Assembly: GCF_014202425.1 (NCBI RefSeq)
Contig: NZ_JACHGT010000005.1
Span: 372,001-436,000, forward strand
Direction of reading: 5' to 3'
Origin: Phytomonospora endophytica
Lineage (GTDB): Bacteria > Actinomycetota > Actinomycetes > Mycobacteriales > Micromonosporaceae
Length of the DNA: 64,000 nucleotides
The position numbers and the translations under genes are program-made. This document shows positions 25,511 through 34,562 of the stretch, piece by piece (positions within the stretch are counted from its first letter, which is position 1; each line of letters starts with the position of its first letter). The notes below the pieces were generated by a model that was not told the DNA's origin, made no database searches, and saw nothing but the letters and a program-made list of their open reading frames with translations.

Positions 25511-26551
25511 GTGTCACCGAAGATCAACCGTAGGGGCGCACTCGGCCTCGGCACCGCCGTCGCCGCCGGAACCGTTCTCGCCGGCACCACCTCGACCGCG
25601 GCCTCGGCCGCCCTTGAGGCCGGAGAGACGGCCGACGAGGTGTCGCCGGCGACGACCGTCGCCCAGGCGTGCGAGCGGGTGCGTCGAATCTATGAGCGGC
25701 ACAGCGCGGTCGCCGGGGGGACCTGGCGGGCCTACATCACCGTCGCCGACGGGACGGGCACGCAGCACGTCGCCGTCAACGACGAGTCCGACGTGGTCGT
25801 CGACGCCCTCAGCGTCAACAAGATCGCGATCGCCACGGCCGTGCTGGACAAGGCCGACCGCGGCCTGATCTCCATGACGGACCTGATCGACGTCACCAAG
25901 GAGATCATCATCCCCGGCGGGGACGGCATGTTCCGTCTCGACGGCTGGTACCCGAGCCACGTGACGGTCGGCCACGCCCTGGCCAACCTGCTCACCATCT
26001 CCTGCGACACCTCGGTCCGGCTCTCCGGGCTGAAGGCGCCGACGCTGGAGATCAACGAGATCATGAAGGCCAAGGGTTTCCCGAAGACCCAGGTCGAGCC
26101 GGGCTCGAACCCCAACCGCATGTTCATGGGCTGGACGACCCCGCGCGAGATGCACGACCTCTTCTCGGCCCACGTCCGCGGCCAGCTGGTGTCGGAGGCG
26201 GCGACGAACTTCCTGTTCAACCTGATCCGGTCGCCCATCGCCTTCACCGACGGCATCCGGCTGAACCTGCCGACCGGCGACCGCATGCGCATCGCGACGA
26301 AGGCCGGCTGGCTCGACAACGACCGGCACGAGGCCGGGATCATCTTCGACGCGAACAACGCGCCGATCCTGACCTACTCCATCTTCGCGACGCTGCCCGA
26401 CAGCGACCCCGAGGACTTCGGCAGCGCCCACCCGCTGAACGCCGCGCGCGCCCGCATGGGCCAGCGCTTCTTCAACGTGGTGAGCAGGCTGTCCGGCCCG
26501 GCGCGCTTCGCCGAGCCGACCAAGGAGTACGCGCCGACCAACGGCGGCTGA
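25511..26551 (+). CDS. Exported class A beta-lactamase-like serine hydrolase
   Basis: Protein of 346 aa with a twin-arginine-type signal (KINRRGALGLGTAVAAG) and a beta-lactamase2/class A fold. The nucleophile motif S-x-x-K is present as SVNK, and the helix after it matches. The second motif (SDN) is replaced by SCDTS, and the third (KTG) by KAG in ATKAGWL. These changes argue against a typical penicillin-hydrolysing enzyme; a carboxypeptidase, esterase or ligand-binding role is possible. GTG 25511 follows GAAAGGGA. It stands alone and ends at a terminator. Confidence 0.8.
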   Translation: MSPKINRRGALGLGTAVAAGTVLAGTTSTAASAALEAGETADEVSPATTVAQACERVRRIYERHSAVAGGTWRAYITVADGTGTQHVAVNDESDVVVDALSVNKIAIATAVLDKADRGLISMTDLIDVTKEIIIPGGDGMFRLDGWYPSHVTVGHALANLLTISCDTSVRLSGLKAPTLEINEIMKAKGFPKTQVEPGSNPNRMFMGWTTPREMHDLFSAHVRGQLVSEAATNFLFNLIRSPIAFTDGIRLNLPTGDRMRIATKAGWLDNDRHEAGIIFDANNAPILTYSIFATLPDSDPEDFGSAHPLNAARARMGQRFFNVVSRLSGPARFAEPTKEYAPTNGG

Positions 26552-26583
26552 CCTCGAAGGTCGCGTGAGCACGTGGTGTGAGG

Positions 26584-26611
26584 AAAGGGCCCGCCGGTAG
26601 GCGGGCCCTTT
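26584..26611. terminator. 12-bp bidirectional terminator hairpin with T-tract
   Basis: AAAGGGCCCGCC pairs with GGCGGGCCCTTT around GGTA, giving T-runs for both strands. It lies between the beta-lactamase-like gene and the convergent Old Yellow Enzyme gene. Confidence 0.85.
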
Positions 26612-26623
26612 TCCGGGGGCGGA

Positions 26624-27715
26624 TCAGGCGTCTGCCGTCGTGTCCGTCAGCGCCGGGTAGTCCACGTATCCCCGCGTCCCTCCGATGTAGACGGTGCTCT
26701 CGTCGACGGGCGCGAGCGGCGCCCCCGTCGCGAAGCGCAGCGGCAGGTCCGGGTTGGCGATGAACAGCCGCCCGTAGGACACGATGTCGGCGAGCCCTTC
26801 GGCGAGCATCCGCTCGCCCTGTTCGCGTGTCGTCGGCTGGGCCGGGTCGTAGTTGCCGATGAGCGTCCCGTGCCAGCGCGGCCGCAGGTCGGCCAGCGCG
26901 GGGTAGGCGCTCTTCTCGCTGATGTGGAGGTAGGCGAGGCCGAGGCGGTCGACGGCGTCGACGAGCGGACGGGCGGTGGCCGCCGGATCGGCCTGGTGGA
27001 GGCCGTTCTCGGGGTTGCCGGGGGAGATCCGCAGCCCGACCCGGCCGGCGCCCACGGCGTCGGCGACGGCCTCGGTGATCTCGATGGCGAGGCGGATGCG
27101 TCCGTGGGCGCCGCCGCCGTACTCGTCGGTGCGGAGGTTGGCGTTGTCGGACATGAACTGCGCGAGCAGGTAGCCGTTGGCGCCGTGGATCTCGACGCCG
27201 TCGAAGCCCGCGGCCACCGCCAGCCGCGCCGAGGCGGCGTAGTCGGCGACGGTCCGGTCGATGTCGGCGCGGGTCATGGCGCGCGGAGTGACGAACGCGC
27301 CCTTGCCGTGCTCCAGGTGGGTCAGTCCGGGCGCGGCGACCGCCGAGGGTGCCAGGGGCGTGTCGCCGTCGGGGTGGAGGGTCGGGTGACTGAGCCGTCC
27401 GACGTGCCACAGCTGCGCGAAGATCTTCCCGCCCGCCTCGTGCACGGTGCTCGTGACGGGCTTCCACGCGTCGGACTGCTCGCGGGTCGCCATGCCGGGT
27501 ATCCACGGTCCGCCGCGGCCGTGCGCGTTCGGCCACAGCCCCTCGGTGATGATGAGTCCGGCGGACGCGCGCTGACCGTAGTACAGGCTGGTCCGCGGGT
27601 GCGGCGCTCCGGTCAGGGATCCACGCGCGCGGCTCATCGGGGCCATGGCGATGCGGTTGGAGAGGTCGAGGGCGGAGGAGCAGTACGGGGCCAGAAGATT
27701 TAGTTGCTCATGCAT
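26624..27715 (-). CDS. NADH:flavin oxidoreductase, Old Yellow Enzyme family
   Basis: FMN ene-reductase of 363 aa related to NemA/XenB. Visible are [13 protein letters not shown] (FMN pocket), [12 protein letters not shown], the substrate-binding pair in [17 protein letters not shown] (HxxN), the proton donor region NLRTDEYGG and [13 protein letters not shown] near the C-terminus. Such enzymes reduce activated alkenes, nitro compounds and other electrophiles. It is divergent from a MerR regulator, and its promoter overlaps a perfect palindrome. The -10 lies about 9 bases from ATG 27715, so the message may have almost no 5' leader. Confidence 0.93.
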   Translation of the reverse strand: MHEQLNLLAPYCSSALDLSNRIAMAPMSRARGSLTGAPHPRTSLYYGQRASAGLIITEGLWPNAHGRGGPWIPGMATREQSDAWKPVTSTVHEAGGKIFAQLWHVGRLSHPTLHPDGDTPLAPSAVAAPGLTHLEHGKGAFVTPRAMTRADIDRTVADYAASARLAVAAGFDGVEIHGANGYLLAQFMSDNANLRTDEYGGGAHGRIRLAIEITEAVADAVGAGRVGLRISPGNPENGLHQADPAATARPLVDAVDRLGLAYLHISEKSAYPALADLRPRWHGTLIGNYDPAQPTTREQGERMLAEGLADIVSYGRLFIANPDLPLRFATGAPLAPVDESTVYIGGTRGYVDYPALTDTTADA

Positions 27716-27723
27716 GTATGTGA

Positions 27724-27754
27724 CGCTAAACCCTCACGTCGACGTGAGGGTCAA
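27724..27754 (-). promoter_or_regulatory. MerR-type promoter/operator of the Old Yellow Enzyme gene
   Basis: On the minus strand TTGACC (27754-27749) and TTAGCG (27729-27724) are separated by 19 bases, the stretched spacer typical of MerR-activated promoters. The spacer lies within a perfect 22-bp palindrome (27730-27751, ACCCTCACGTC and its complement). Confidence 0.75.
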
Positions 27755-27769
27755 GGTAGGCTTCGTCAC

Positions 27770-28147
27770 ATGCGAATCGGCGAACTCGCCCGACTGGCCG
27801 GCGTGAGCATCCGCTCGCTGCGCTACTACGAGGAACAGGGCCTCCTCGCGCCCGCGCGCACGCCCGCCGGCTACCGAATCTACGCCGACGGCGACATCGA
27901 GCGCGTGGCCCGCATCCAGCTGCTCTACGCCGCCGGGATGCGCAGCTCCTGCATCGCCGACGTCCTCGGCTGCGTCAACGGCGACGGCACCGAGGCCTAC
28001 GCCGAACCCGCGCCCGATCTGATCGCCGGCCTGATCCCGGTCCGCGAGCGCATAGTGCGGCAGATCGCCGAGCTCGGCGACTCGCTGACGGTCCTCGACC
28101 GCATCCTCGGCGCCGCGCGCGGGCCGCTCGACGTCACGCGTACGTAA
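27770..28147 (+). CDS. MerR family transcriptional regulator
   Basis: Regulator of 125 aa with the MerR winged helix (MRIGELARLAGVSIRSLRYY, EEQGLLAPARTPAGYRIY) and a coiled-coil dimer helix (RERIVRQIAELGDSLTVLDRIL). The short C-terminal part has a Cys in MRSSCIADVLGC and another two residues before NGDG, which could sense metals or electrophiles. It starts 18 bases after the palindrome shared with the Old Yellow Enzyme gene, so it probably controls both. Confidence 0.92.
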   Translation: MRIGELARLAGVSIRSLRYYEEQGLLAPARTPAGYRIYADGDIERVARIQLLYAAGMRSSCIADVLGCVNGDGTEAYAEPAPDLIAGLIPVRERIVRQIAELGDSLTVLDRILGAARGPLDVTRT

Positions 28148-28183
28148 GGATCACGGGCCGCCGGGCGACGTAGTGTCGTAGCC

Positions 28184-28573
28184 ATGACCGAAGATCCGTG
28201 GCAGGCGAAACTCAGTCCCGCCGAGTTCCGGGTGCTCCGCCTCGGGGGCACCGAGCCGGCCTTCACCGGCGAGTACACCGACACCGAGACCGAAGGCGTC
28301 TACGAGTGCAGGGCCTGCGGTTCGGAGCTGTTTCGCAGCGACACCAAGTTCCACAGCGGCTGCGGCTGGCCGTCCTTCGCCGACGCCGACCCGGCGAAGG
28401 TCACGCTCATCGAGGACCGCTCGATGGGCATGGTCCGCACCGAGGTCCGCTGCGCCAACTGCGACTCGCACCTTGGCCACCTCTTCAAAGGCGAGGGCAT
28501 CGCGCCCAAGGACCTCCCCGACCAGCGCTACTGCATCAACTCCATCAGCCTGCGACTGAAGCCGAAGGAGTGA
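28184..28573 (+). CDS. msrB: Peptide-methionine (R)-S-oxide reductase
   Basis: MsrB repairs methionine-R-sulfoxide in proteins. The 129-aa protein carries both zinc CxxC pairs (YECRACGSELF and VRCANCDSHLGH), SGCGWPSF, and the catalytic Cys in RYCINSISLRL. Size and motifs are canonical. It lies 36 bases after the MerR gene and 8 bases before the AfsR-like gene, so it may be co-transcribed with either. Confidence 0.96.
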   Translation: MTEDPWQAKLSPAEFRVLRLGGTEPAFTGEYTDTETEGVYECRACGSELFRSDTKFHSGCGWPSFADADPAKVTLIEDRSMGMVRTEVRCANCDSHLGHLFKGEGIAPKDLPDQRYCINSISLRLKPKE

Positions 28574-28581
28574 GCTGACCC

Positions 28582-31533
28582 GTGCGCGTCGGCCTCCTCG
28601 GCCCCCTCGAAGTGACCGACGGGGGCCGCGCGCTCGTCATCGGCGGGCGGCGGGTCCGGGCACTGCTGATCCGGCTCGCCGTCGACGCCGGGCGGTTCGT
28701 GCCGCCCGGCGAGCTGGCCCGCGCGATCTGGACCGATGACGGCCCCGCCGACCCCGCCCACGCCCTCCAGGCCCTGGTGTCGCGGCTGCGCGCGGCCCTG
28801 CCCGGCGATGTCGCGCTGGAACTCGGCGACGCCGGATACCGGCTCGGTCTCGCGCCCGAGGACGTCGACCTCCACCGCTTCGAGGCGCTGATCGCCGACC
28901 CGGCCCCGGCGCGCCTGCGCGAGGCGCTCGCGCTGTGGCGCGGCGGCCTCCCCGCCGAGACCGACGACGCCCCCTACGCCGTCGCCCTCGGCGCCCGGCT
29001 GGGGGAGCTCCGGCTCACCGCCGTCGAGTCCGCCGCGAGCGCCGAACTGCGTCTCCCCGACGCCGACGCGCGTGCCCTCACCGCCGAACTCGGCGAACTG
29101 ACCGCAGCGCATCCCCTGCGGGAACGGCTCGGCGCGCTCCTGATCACCGCGCTGCACGCCGACCGGCGCCGCGCCGAGGCGCTCGCCGTCTTCGAGCGCT
29201 ACCGGGCGCGGCTCGCCGAGGAACTGGGCGCCGACCCCGGCCCGGAACTGCGGGCGGCCCACCTGGCCGCCCTGCGCGCCGACCCGGCGCCGCGCGGGAA
29301 CCTGCGCGCGGCGCTGACCGGCTTCGTCGGCCGCGGCGAGGAACTGGCGAGGGTCGCCGCGCTGACGCGTGAACGCCGCCTCGTCACCCTCGTCGGACCC
29401 GGCGGCGTCGGCAAGACCCGGCTGGCGGTGACCGCCGCGGCCCGCGCGCCCGAGACGGCCTGGCTGGTCGAACTGGCCGCCGCCGGTCCGGGCGACGACC
29501 TGGCCGCCGTCGCGCTGCACGCCCTGGGGCGGCACGGGAGCACACCCGGCGCCGACGCCCTGGCGAACCTCACCGAGACGCTGTCGGCCGAACCCGCCCT
29601 GCTCGTGCTCGACAACTGCGAGCACCTCCTCGACGACGCCGCCCGGCTCGCCGAGGACCTGCTCGCCCGCTGCCCGAGCCTGCGGATCCTGGCCACGAGC
29701 CGTGAACCCCTTGGCGTCCTCGCCGAGTCGCTGCTGCCCGTGCCTCCGATGGATCCGGCGACCTCGCTGCGCCTGTTCACCGAACGCGCGATGGCCGTCC
29801 AGCCCGACTTCGACCTCGACGCCGAACGCGACCTCGTCATCGGCCTCTGCCGAACGCTCGACGGTCTTCCACTGGCCATCGAACTCGCCGCGGCCCGCCT
29901 GCGGGTCATGACGCCCGGCATCCTGCGGGACCGGCTCGCCGACCGTTTCGCGATCCTGCGCGGCGGGAACCGAACGGCCCTGCCCCGCCACCGGACCCTG
30001 CTGGCGGTCGTGGAGTGGAGCTTCGACCTGCTGGACGACACCGCCCGCGCGGCCGCCGAGAACCTCGCGGTCTTCCCCGGCTCCTTCGCCGCCGACGCGG
30101 CCGCGGCCCTCGGCGTGCGCACGGAGGACCTGGACTCGCTGGTCGACAAGTCCCTCCTCGAACTCCTCGACGGCGGCCGCTACCGGATGCTGGAGACGAT
30201 CGCCGAGTACGGCCGCTCACGCCTACGCGAGGACGGTCGGCTGCGCATGGTCGGCGCCGCGCACGCCGCGCACTTCGCCGCCCTGGCCGCGCGGGCCGCT
30301 CCCGCCCTGCGCTCGTCGGAGCAGCTGGCGTGGCTCGCCGAACTCGCCGTAGCGGAGGACGACCTCCTCGCCGCCTTCCAGCACACGCTCGCGGCCGATC
30401 CGGGCGCGGCCCTGGTGCTGGCCACCGACCTGAGTCCCTTCTGGACGGTCCGGGACGGTTCGGCCGCGACCGCCGAGCGGCTGCTGCGCGCGGTCGAGCC
30501 GGCGAGTTCGCACGAACGCGCGCCCGCGGCCGTCGCCGACCACCTGCTGCACACGATCCTCGCCGGGCGGCCCTCGAAACTCAGCGTGACCGTCGAGCGG
30601 CCGGGTGAGGCGGTCGGTGCCCTGGTGACGGCCCTGTCCGCCTACCTCGACGACGACCCCGCCACCGGAATCGCCGCGCTGCGGCCCTGGCAGGACCACC
30701 CCGACCCGTTCACCCGCGGCACGATCCGCTTCGCGAGCGGGCTCCTGCTGTCCAACACCGGCGGCCTCGACGCCGTGCGCGCCGCACTCGCCGCCGCCGC
30801 CGACGCCTTCGCCGCATGCGGGGAACGGCGGTCGCTGGTGACGGCCCTGGGCTTCCTCGCACAGGTGCGGACCGCCGCCGGCGACTTCGTGGGGGCCGCC
30901 GAGGCGCTGGAGCGTTCGATGGTCCCGGCCGCCGAACTCGGCGCCGGTCACGACCGGCGCGTGTGGCTCGGTGTCACGCACGTCCACGCGGGCGACCGGG
31001 AGGCCGCCCGCGTGGAGTTCGAGGCCTACCTCGCGCGCACACCCGGCGGTGCGAACGCGGGCACCGCCCGGGCCGGTCTGGCGTCGCTGGCCCGCCTCGA
31101 CGGCGACCTCGCCGAAGCCGCCCGCCAGCTCGCGCTCGCCGCGTCGGTGGAGACCGGTGAGCCGGGGCTGCCCGCGCTGCTGCGTCTGGAGGCCGGGCAC
31201 CTCGCCGGTGACCGGGACGGTGCCGCGCGACACCTGCGCGAGGCCCTCGACCTGGCCGCCGCCATGCCCGACATGCTGCTGGTCGCGGCGGTCGGCGTCG
31301 GCGTCGCCCGCCATCGCCTCCGCCACGGCGATCCCGGCACGGCCGCCGACGTGCTCGGTGCCGCCCACGGCCTGCGCGGTGCGGCCGACGACGCCCACCC
31401 TGATGTGGCCGGGCTCCGCGAGGATCTGGACCGCGCGCTGGGTGAGGCGGTCCGACTGGACAGGCTTGAGCGAGGGAGGGGTTTGCCGCGTGAGGCGGCG
31501 CTGCGGCTGATTCGGGAGGCTGTGGCGGGGTAG
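28582..31533 (+). CDS. AfsR/SARP-type regulator with BTAD, NB-ARC ATPase and helical repeats
   Basis: Large regulator, 983 aa. An N-terminal OmpR-like winged helix (MRVGLLGPLEVTDGG, AHALQALVSRLRAALPG) is followed by the BTAD dimer domain (PLRERLGALLITALHADRRR, ALAVFERYRARLAEELG). An NB-ARC/AAA ATPase follows, with P-loop GPGGVGKTRLA near residue 271 and Walker B LLVLDNCEHLL, then a winged-helix and a C-terminal TPR-like helical array. SARPs of this architecture activate secondary metabolism or development. No biosynthetic cluster lies adjacent, so the target is open. GTG 28582 follows GAAGGAG. Confidence 0.93.
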   Translation: MRVGLLGPLEVTDGGRALVIGGRRVRALLIRLAVDAGRFVPPGELARAIWTDDGPADPAHALQALVSRLRAALPGDVALELGDAGYRLGLAPEDVDLHRFEALIADPAPARLREALALWRGGLPAETDDAPYAVALGARLGELRLTAVESAASAELRLPDADARALTAELGELTAAHPLRERLGALLITALHADRRRAEALAVFERYRARLAEELGADPGPELRAAHLAALRADPAPRGNLRAALTGFVGRGEELARVAALTRERRLVTLVGPGGVGKTRLAVTAAARAPETAWLVELAAAGPGDDLAAVALHALGRHGSTPGADALANLTETLSAEPALLVLDNCEHLLDDAARLAEDLLARCPSLRILATSREPLGVLAESLLPVPPMDPATSLRLFTERAMAVQPDFDLDAERDLVIGLCRTLDGLPLAIELAAARLRVMTPGILRDRLADRFAILRGGNRTALPRHRTLLAVVEWSFDLLDDTARAAAENLAVFPGSFAADAAAALGVRTEDLDSLVDKSLLELLDGGRYRMLETIAEYGRSRLREDGRLRMVGAAHAAHFAALAARAAPALRSSEQLAWLAELAVAEDDLLAAFQHTLAADPGAALVLATDLSPFWTVRDGSAATAERLLRAVEPASSHERAPAAVADHLLHTILAGRPSKLSVTVERPGEAVGALVTALSAYLDDDPATGIAALRPWQDHPDPFTRGTIRFASGLLLSNTGGLDAVRAALAAAADAFAACGERRSLVTALGFLAQVRTAAGDFVGAAEALERSMVPAAELGAGHDRRVWLGVTHVHAGDREAARVEFEAYLARTPGGANAGTARAGLASLARLDGDLAEAARQLALAASVETGEPGLPALLRLEAGHLAGDRDGAARHLREALDLAAAMPDMLLVAAVGVGVARHRLRHGDPGTAADVLGAAHGLRGAADDAHPDVAGLREDLDRALGEAVRLDRLERGRGLPREAALRLIREAVAG

Positions 31534-31615
31534 GCGGTGGCCGGGCGCCCCGCCGGGCGTGCGTGGTGGCTCCGCGGCGTACCCGAGAGATCCTGCCGGG
31601 CCAGGCGGTGTCCCG

Positions 31616-31666
31616 GCGTGGTGAGCCCGCCTCGCCCGGCGTGCGCGAGTGCGGGCCGTGCCACGC
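31616..31666. terminator. Possible hairpin between convergent genes
   Basis: GCGTGG and GCCCGC pair with GCGGGC and CCACGC, interrupted by a 3/4-base internal loop, in the 188-bp gap between the AfsR-like gene and the YHS-domain gene. Weaker than the other terminators. Confidence 0.35.
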
Positions 31667-31721
31667 GGAGCCCTCGCACCAGCGCACCCGGAAGCGACAC
31701 CCGCCGGACCGTCGCGTCCCG

Positions 31722-32285
31722 CTAAACCGCCACGCGCTCGGCGAAGGACGCCGCGCAGGCGCGGTTGCAGAAGGCATAGTTCTCCCCGTCGTGCTCGACG
31801 AGGATCGGCTCGCCCGACAGCGCGACGGTCATCCCGCAGACCGGATCGATCGCCGTGGCCTCGCCCGCCCGGATCGGTACGGCCGCGATCGTCTCGGCGC
31901 CCATGGCGGCGCGCATGTCGCGGATCAGTTCGGCGGCGCGCATCGGCGCGTCCACGCCGAAGTCGCCGTCGGGGACCGCGTCGAAGTAGATCCACGGCTT
32001 CAGCGGGTCCAGTGCCGCGGCCAGCTTGGTCATGAACACCTCGCGGCCCTCGTCGGTGAGCATCGCCGCCGGGAAGCTCACCCGGACGACCGGGCGCGGA
32101 TCGCCGCCGGTCGCCCACACCACCGCCTCGTGCACCACGACCTGCCAGCCGGCGCGCGCGGCCGCGGTCTCCCGGGGGGTCTGGCAGTCGCCGCGACTGA
32201 TGTCGTCGAGCATCCGCTCGGCCGTCGCGGCCAGGGCCTCGCCGCCGAACAGTCCCTTGGGGACGGTCAGTTCGATCTTCAGCAT
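31722..32285 (-). CDS. Tautomerase-like domain fused to a YHS metal-binding domain
   Basis: Protein of 187 aa in two parts. The first 130 residues (MLKIELTVPKGLFGG, VRVSFPAAMLTDEGREVF, KPWIYFDAVPDGDFG) resemble a tautomerase/MIF-like fold. The last 45 form a YHS domain: AIDPVCGMTV, then YAFCNRACAASF, with the metal-binding Cys residues. YHS domains occur in copper-handling and oxygenase proteins. No copper gene lies nearby. ATG 32285 is preceded by GGAAGGAA at a slightly long distance. The overall role is unknown. Confidence 0.72.
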   Translation of the reverse strand: MLKIELTVPKGLFGGEALAATAERMLDDISRGDCQTPRETAAARAGWQVVVHEAVVWATGGDPRPVVRVSFPAAMLTDEGREVFMTKLAAALDPLKPWIYFDAVPDGDFGVDAPMRAAELIRDMRAAMGAETIAAVPIRAGEATAIDPVCGMTVALSGEPILVEHDGENYAFCNRACAASFAERVAV

Positions 32286-32361
32286 GAGCTCGGGTTCCTT
32301 CCGTGAGGTTCTCTCCCGGAAGGCTGCGCGGGGGCGCTCACAGAACGCTCACAGCCGCCTC

Positions 32362-34248
32362 TCAGGCCGTCACGAAGACCTCCGGCAGCTCCTCCTCGCG
32401 CCCGGCGGCGCGCAGCAGGTCCGCCGCCGCCGTCGCCGCGGCGGCCACACAGCGCCGGACGGGCCACGACGGCAGGGCGCCCTCCTCGCGGACCCGCTCG
32501 GTGTAGACGCGCGCGTCGGAGGTCGTGAACGCGACCTCGCCGTCGACCTCGGCCAGGCGCAACGCCGTCCCCACCCAGTTGCGCGCCCGCTCCCGCGCCG
32601 CCGGTTCCATGCGCGGGTCGGCACCGGTGAGGTCGGGGAAGTCGGCGGCCAGTTCGCCCGCCGCGACCGCGTCCATCGCCGCGACGAACGCCAGGGTGTG
32701 CAGGCGGATCGTGTCGTCGCCCCAGGTGTCGTCGTCGAGCAGGACCGTCCCGTGCATCGACGGGTGCGCGACCAGCTCGGCCGCCAGATGACGCGGGGCG
32801 AGGACGGCGCCGGGGCCGCGGACGCCGACGTCGGTCGGGATGAGCGCCGCCGCGCGGCCGATCACCTCAAGGACGGCCAGGATCGGGCCCGAGCGGTCGT
32901 CCTCGGCGGTGATGACCGCTTCGAGGGCGTCGTTCATGTCGTCATAGGGGTCCTCGCGCTCGCCGCCGTCGCGTTCGGTCTCGGCCAGCGCGGCGGCGAA
33001 CTCCAGCAGCGAACGGCGCAGCTCCGGGGGCAGGTCGACGGTCTCGACGGCGGCCACGGTCGGTTGCGCACCGGCCATGATCAGCGCCGAGCAGGTGAAG
33101 AAGTGGAAGGGTGTCGGGTCGATGACGAAGACGTCGCGGAAGTCCTCGGTCTCGCTCATCTCCGACAGCAGCTCCGGGCGGCGGATCGCCGTCCACACCA
33201 GCGCCAGGGCCGTCGAGGCGGCGTAGATCTCCTCGTCGTCGTGTTCGACGGAGACCTCCAGCTGGCCGGTCTCCCATTCGGCGTAGGTGGCGACGATCTC
33301 GTCGTCGCCGAGGGCGTCGAGGACGCGCCAGGTGCCCTTCACCTCGGCGAGGGGCGCGGCGAGGGTCGCCAGGGTGCGCAGGCCGGCCCAGAGCAGTTCG
33401 CGGAGCCGGTCGGTGCGACGCCTGCGGTAGTCGGGTTCGGGCTCGCCGGCCTCGGGGTGACGCCAGGCGAGGCCGTGGTCGGCGGTGAAGTAGGAGAGCA
33501 GCTCGTGGCCGCGCACCTGGTCGTCGTGCCAGCCGGGCTCCTCCCCGGCGACGGCGCCGCGCGCCCGCCGCAGCAGGCTCGCGGCGAGTTCGAGGTCGCC
33601 GCTGCCGCGCACCACCAGCCGCGACGTGGCGCCTTTCGCGGCCTCGAAGCGCGCGGCCCGGACCAGCAGGATGCCGAGTTCGTCGACGAGGTCGCGGTCC
33701 CAGGGCGCCTCGTCGGCACCGGCGACGACCTCGGCGGCGTCCACGCCGCCTTCGGGCGCGGCCGGGTCCCACAGGGACGGCAGCGCCGAGACGAGGAGGT
33801 AGCGGGCGCTCAGGGAGCGCAGTTCGTCGCCGAGCAGCTCCGGCGGCGGCCGGTGGGAGAGCTCGCCGTCGTCGTCGAAGGGCGGCAGCCAGTTCTCGGC
33901 GTCGTAGGGCTCGTCGAGGGGGACGACCTTGAGTTTGCCGACGGAGTATTCGAGCAGGCCGGGGCTCCAGGTCACGACGTGGCGGGCCAGCGAGGCCGCC
34001 GCGAGCGAGGCGGCCTCCAGGCCGACGTCGGGGAGGACGACGACCACGAAGGCGCCGCCGGGGTAGCCCAGAACCCGGTAGTCGAGGACCGTGTCGGCGT
34101 CCTCGGCTTCGGTCTCGGCCTCGACCTCGCGGTCGATGCGCGGGGACCGCCAGCCCTCCTCGACCGCGGCGAGGACGGCCTGGGCGACGACCGTCCCTTC
34201 GTCGTCGGTACGGGGACCGGTTATCTCGATCTCGCACAGGTAGGGCAT
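32362..34248 (-). CDS. Large acidic protein of unknown function
   Basis: Cytosolic protein of 628 aa, highly acidic and helix-rich, with no signal peptide or membrane segment. I do not recognise a family. Features: an N-terminal ferredoxin-like segment (PYLCEIEITGPRTDDEGTV, GGAFVVVVLPDVG), a central region with many DD/DE pairs (FDDDGELS, EHDDEEIYAASTALALVWTA) and a C-terminal helical part (ARNWVGTALRLAEVDGEVAF). GGAGGAG precedes ATG 34248, so expression is credible. It stands alone. Confidence 0.7.
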   Translation of the reverse strand: MPYLCEIEITGPRTDDEGTVVAQAVLAAVEEGWRSPRIDREVEAETEAEDADTVLDYRVLGYPGGAFVVVVLPDVGLEAASLAAASLARHVVTWSPGLLEYSVGKLKVVPLDEPYDAENWLPPFDDDGELSHRPPPELLGDELRSLSARYLLVSALPSLWDPAAPEGGVDAAEVVAGADEAPWDRDLVDELGILLVRAARFEAAKGATSRLVVRGSGDLELAASLLRRARGAVAGEEPGWHDDQVRGHELLSYFTADHGLAWRHPEAGEPEPDYRRRRTDRLRELLWAGLRTLATLAAPLAEVKGTWRVLDALGDDEIVATYAEWETGQLEVSVEHDDEEIYAASTALALVWTAIRRPELLSEMSETEDFRDVFVIDPTPFHFFTCSALIMAGAQPTVAAVETVDLPPELRRSLLEFAAALAETERDGGEREDPYDDMNDALEAVITAEDDRSGPILAVLEVIGRAAALIPTDVGVRGPGAVLAPRHLAAELVAHPSMHGTVLLDDDTWGDDTIRLHTLAFVAAMDAVAAGELAADFPDLTGADPRMEPAARERARNWVGTALRLAEVDGEVAFTTSDARVYTERVREEGALPSWPVRRCVAAAATAAADLLRAAGREEELPEVFVTA

Positions 34249-34562
34249 CGGGCTCCTCCCCCACGCTCCGACGAGCGGGCACGACGGAGTGATTATCCCC
34301 GATTCGCGCCCGTCTGCGGGGGACGCGCACGAACGGCGGGTGGTCGCTTGTGGACGGACGGGTGACGAGTGGGGGCCGTTTCACGCGCGAGCGGGCGGTT
34401 CGGGAGGAGCGCCGGAGGCGGCGGGATCGGTCCATCGTGTACCCACGTCCGGGTGAGTCGTTCCCCCGCTCGTAGCGGATTCCTTACCGAACCCGGATAT
34501 TCCCGCTGGCCACATGGGACGATCAGCCGAAAAGCAGCGGTGTGTGTTGTAGGAGGCGACCC
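34249..34562. other. 314-bp divergent intergenic region
   Basis: Separates the 628-aa protein gene from the PH-like membrane protein gene. GATAAT on the minus strand (34297-34292) is a plausible -10 for the 628-aa gene, and GATATT at 34496-34501 is one for the plus-strand gene; neither has a convincing -35. No ORF or repeat is seen. Confidence 0.5.
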
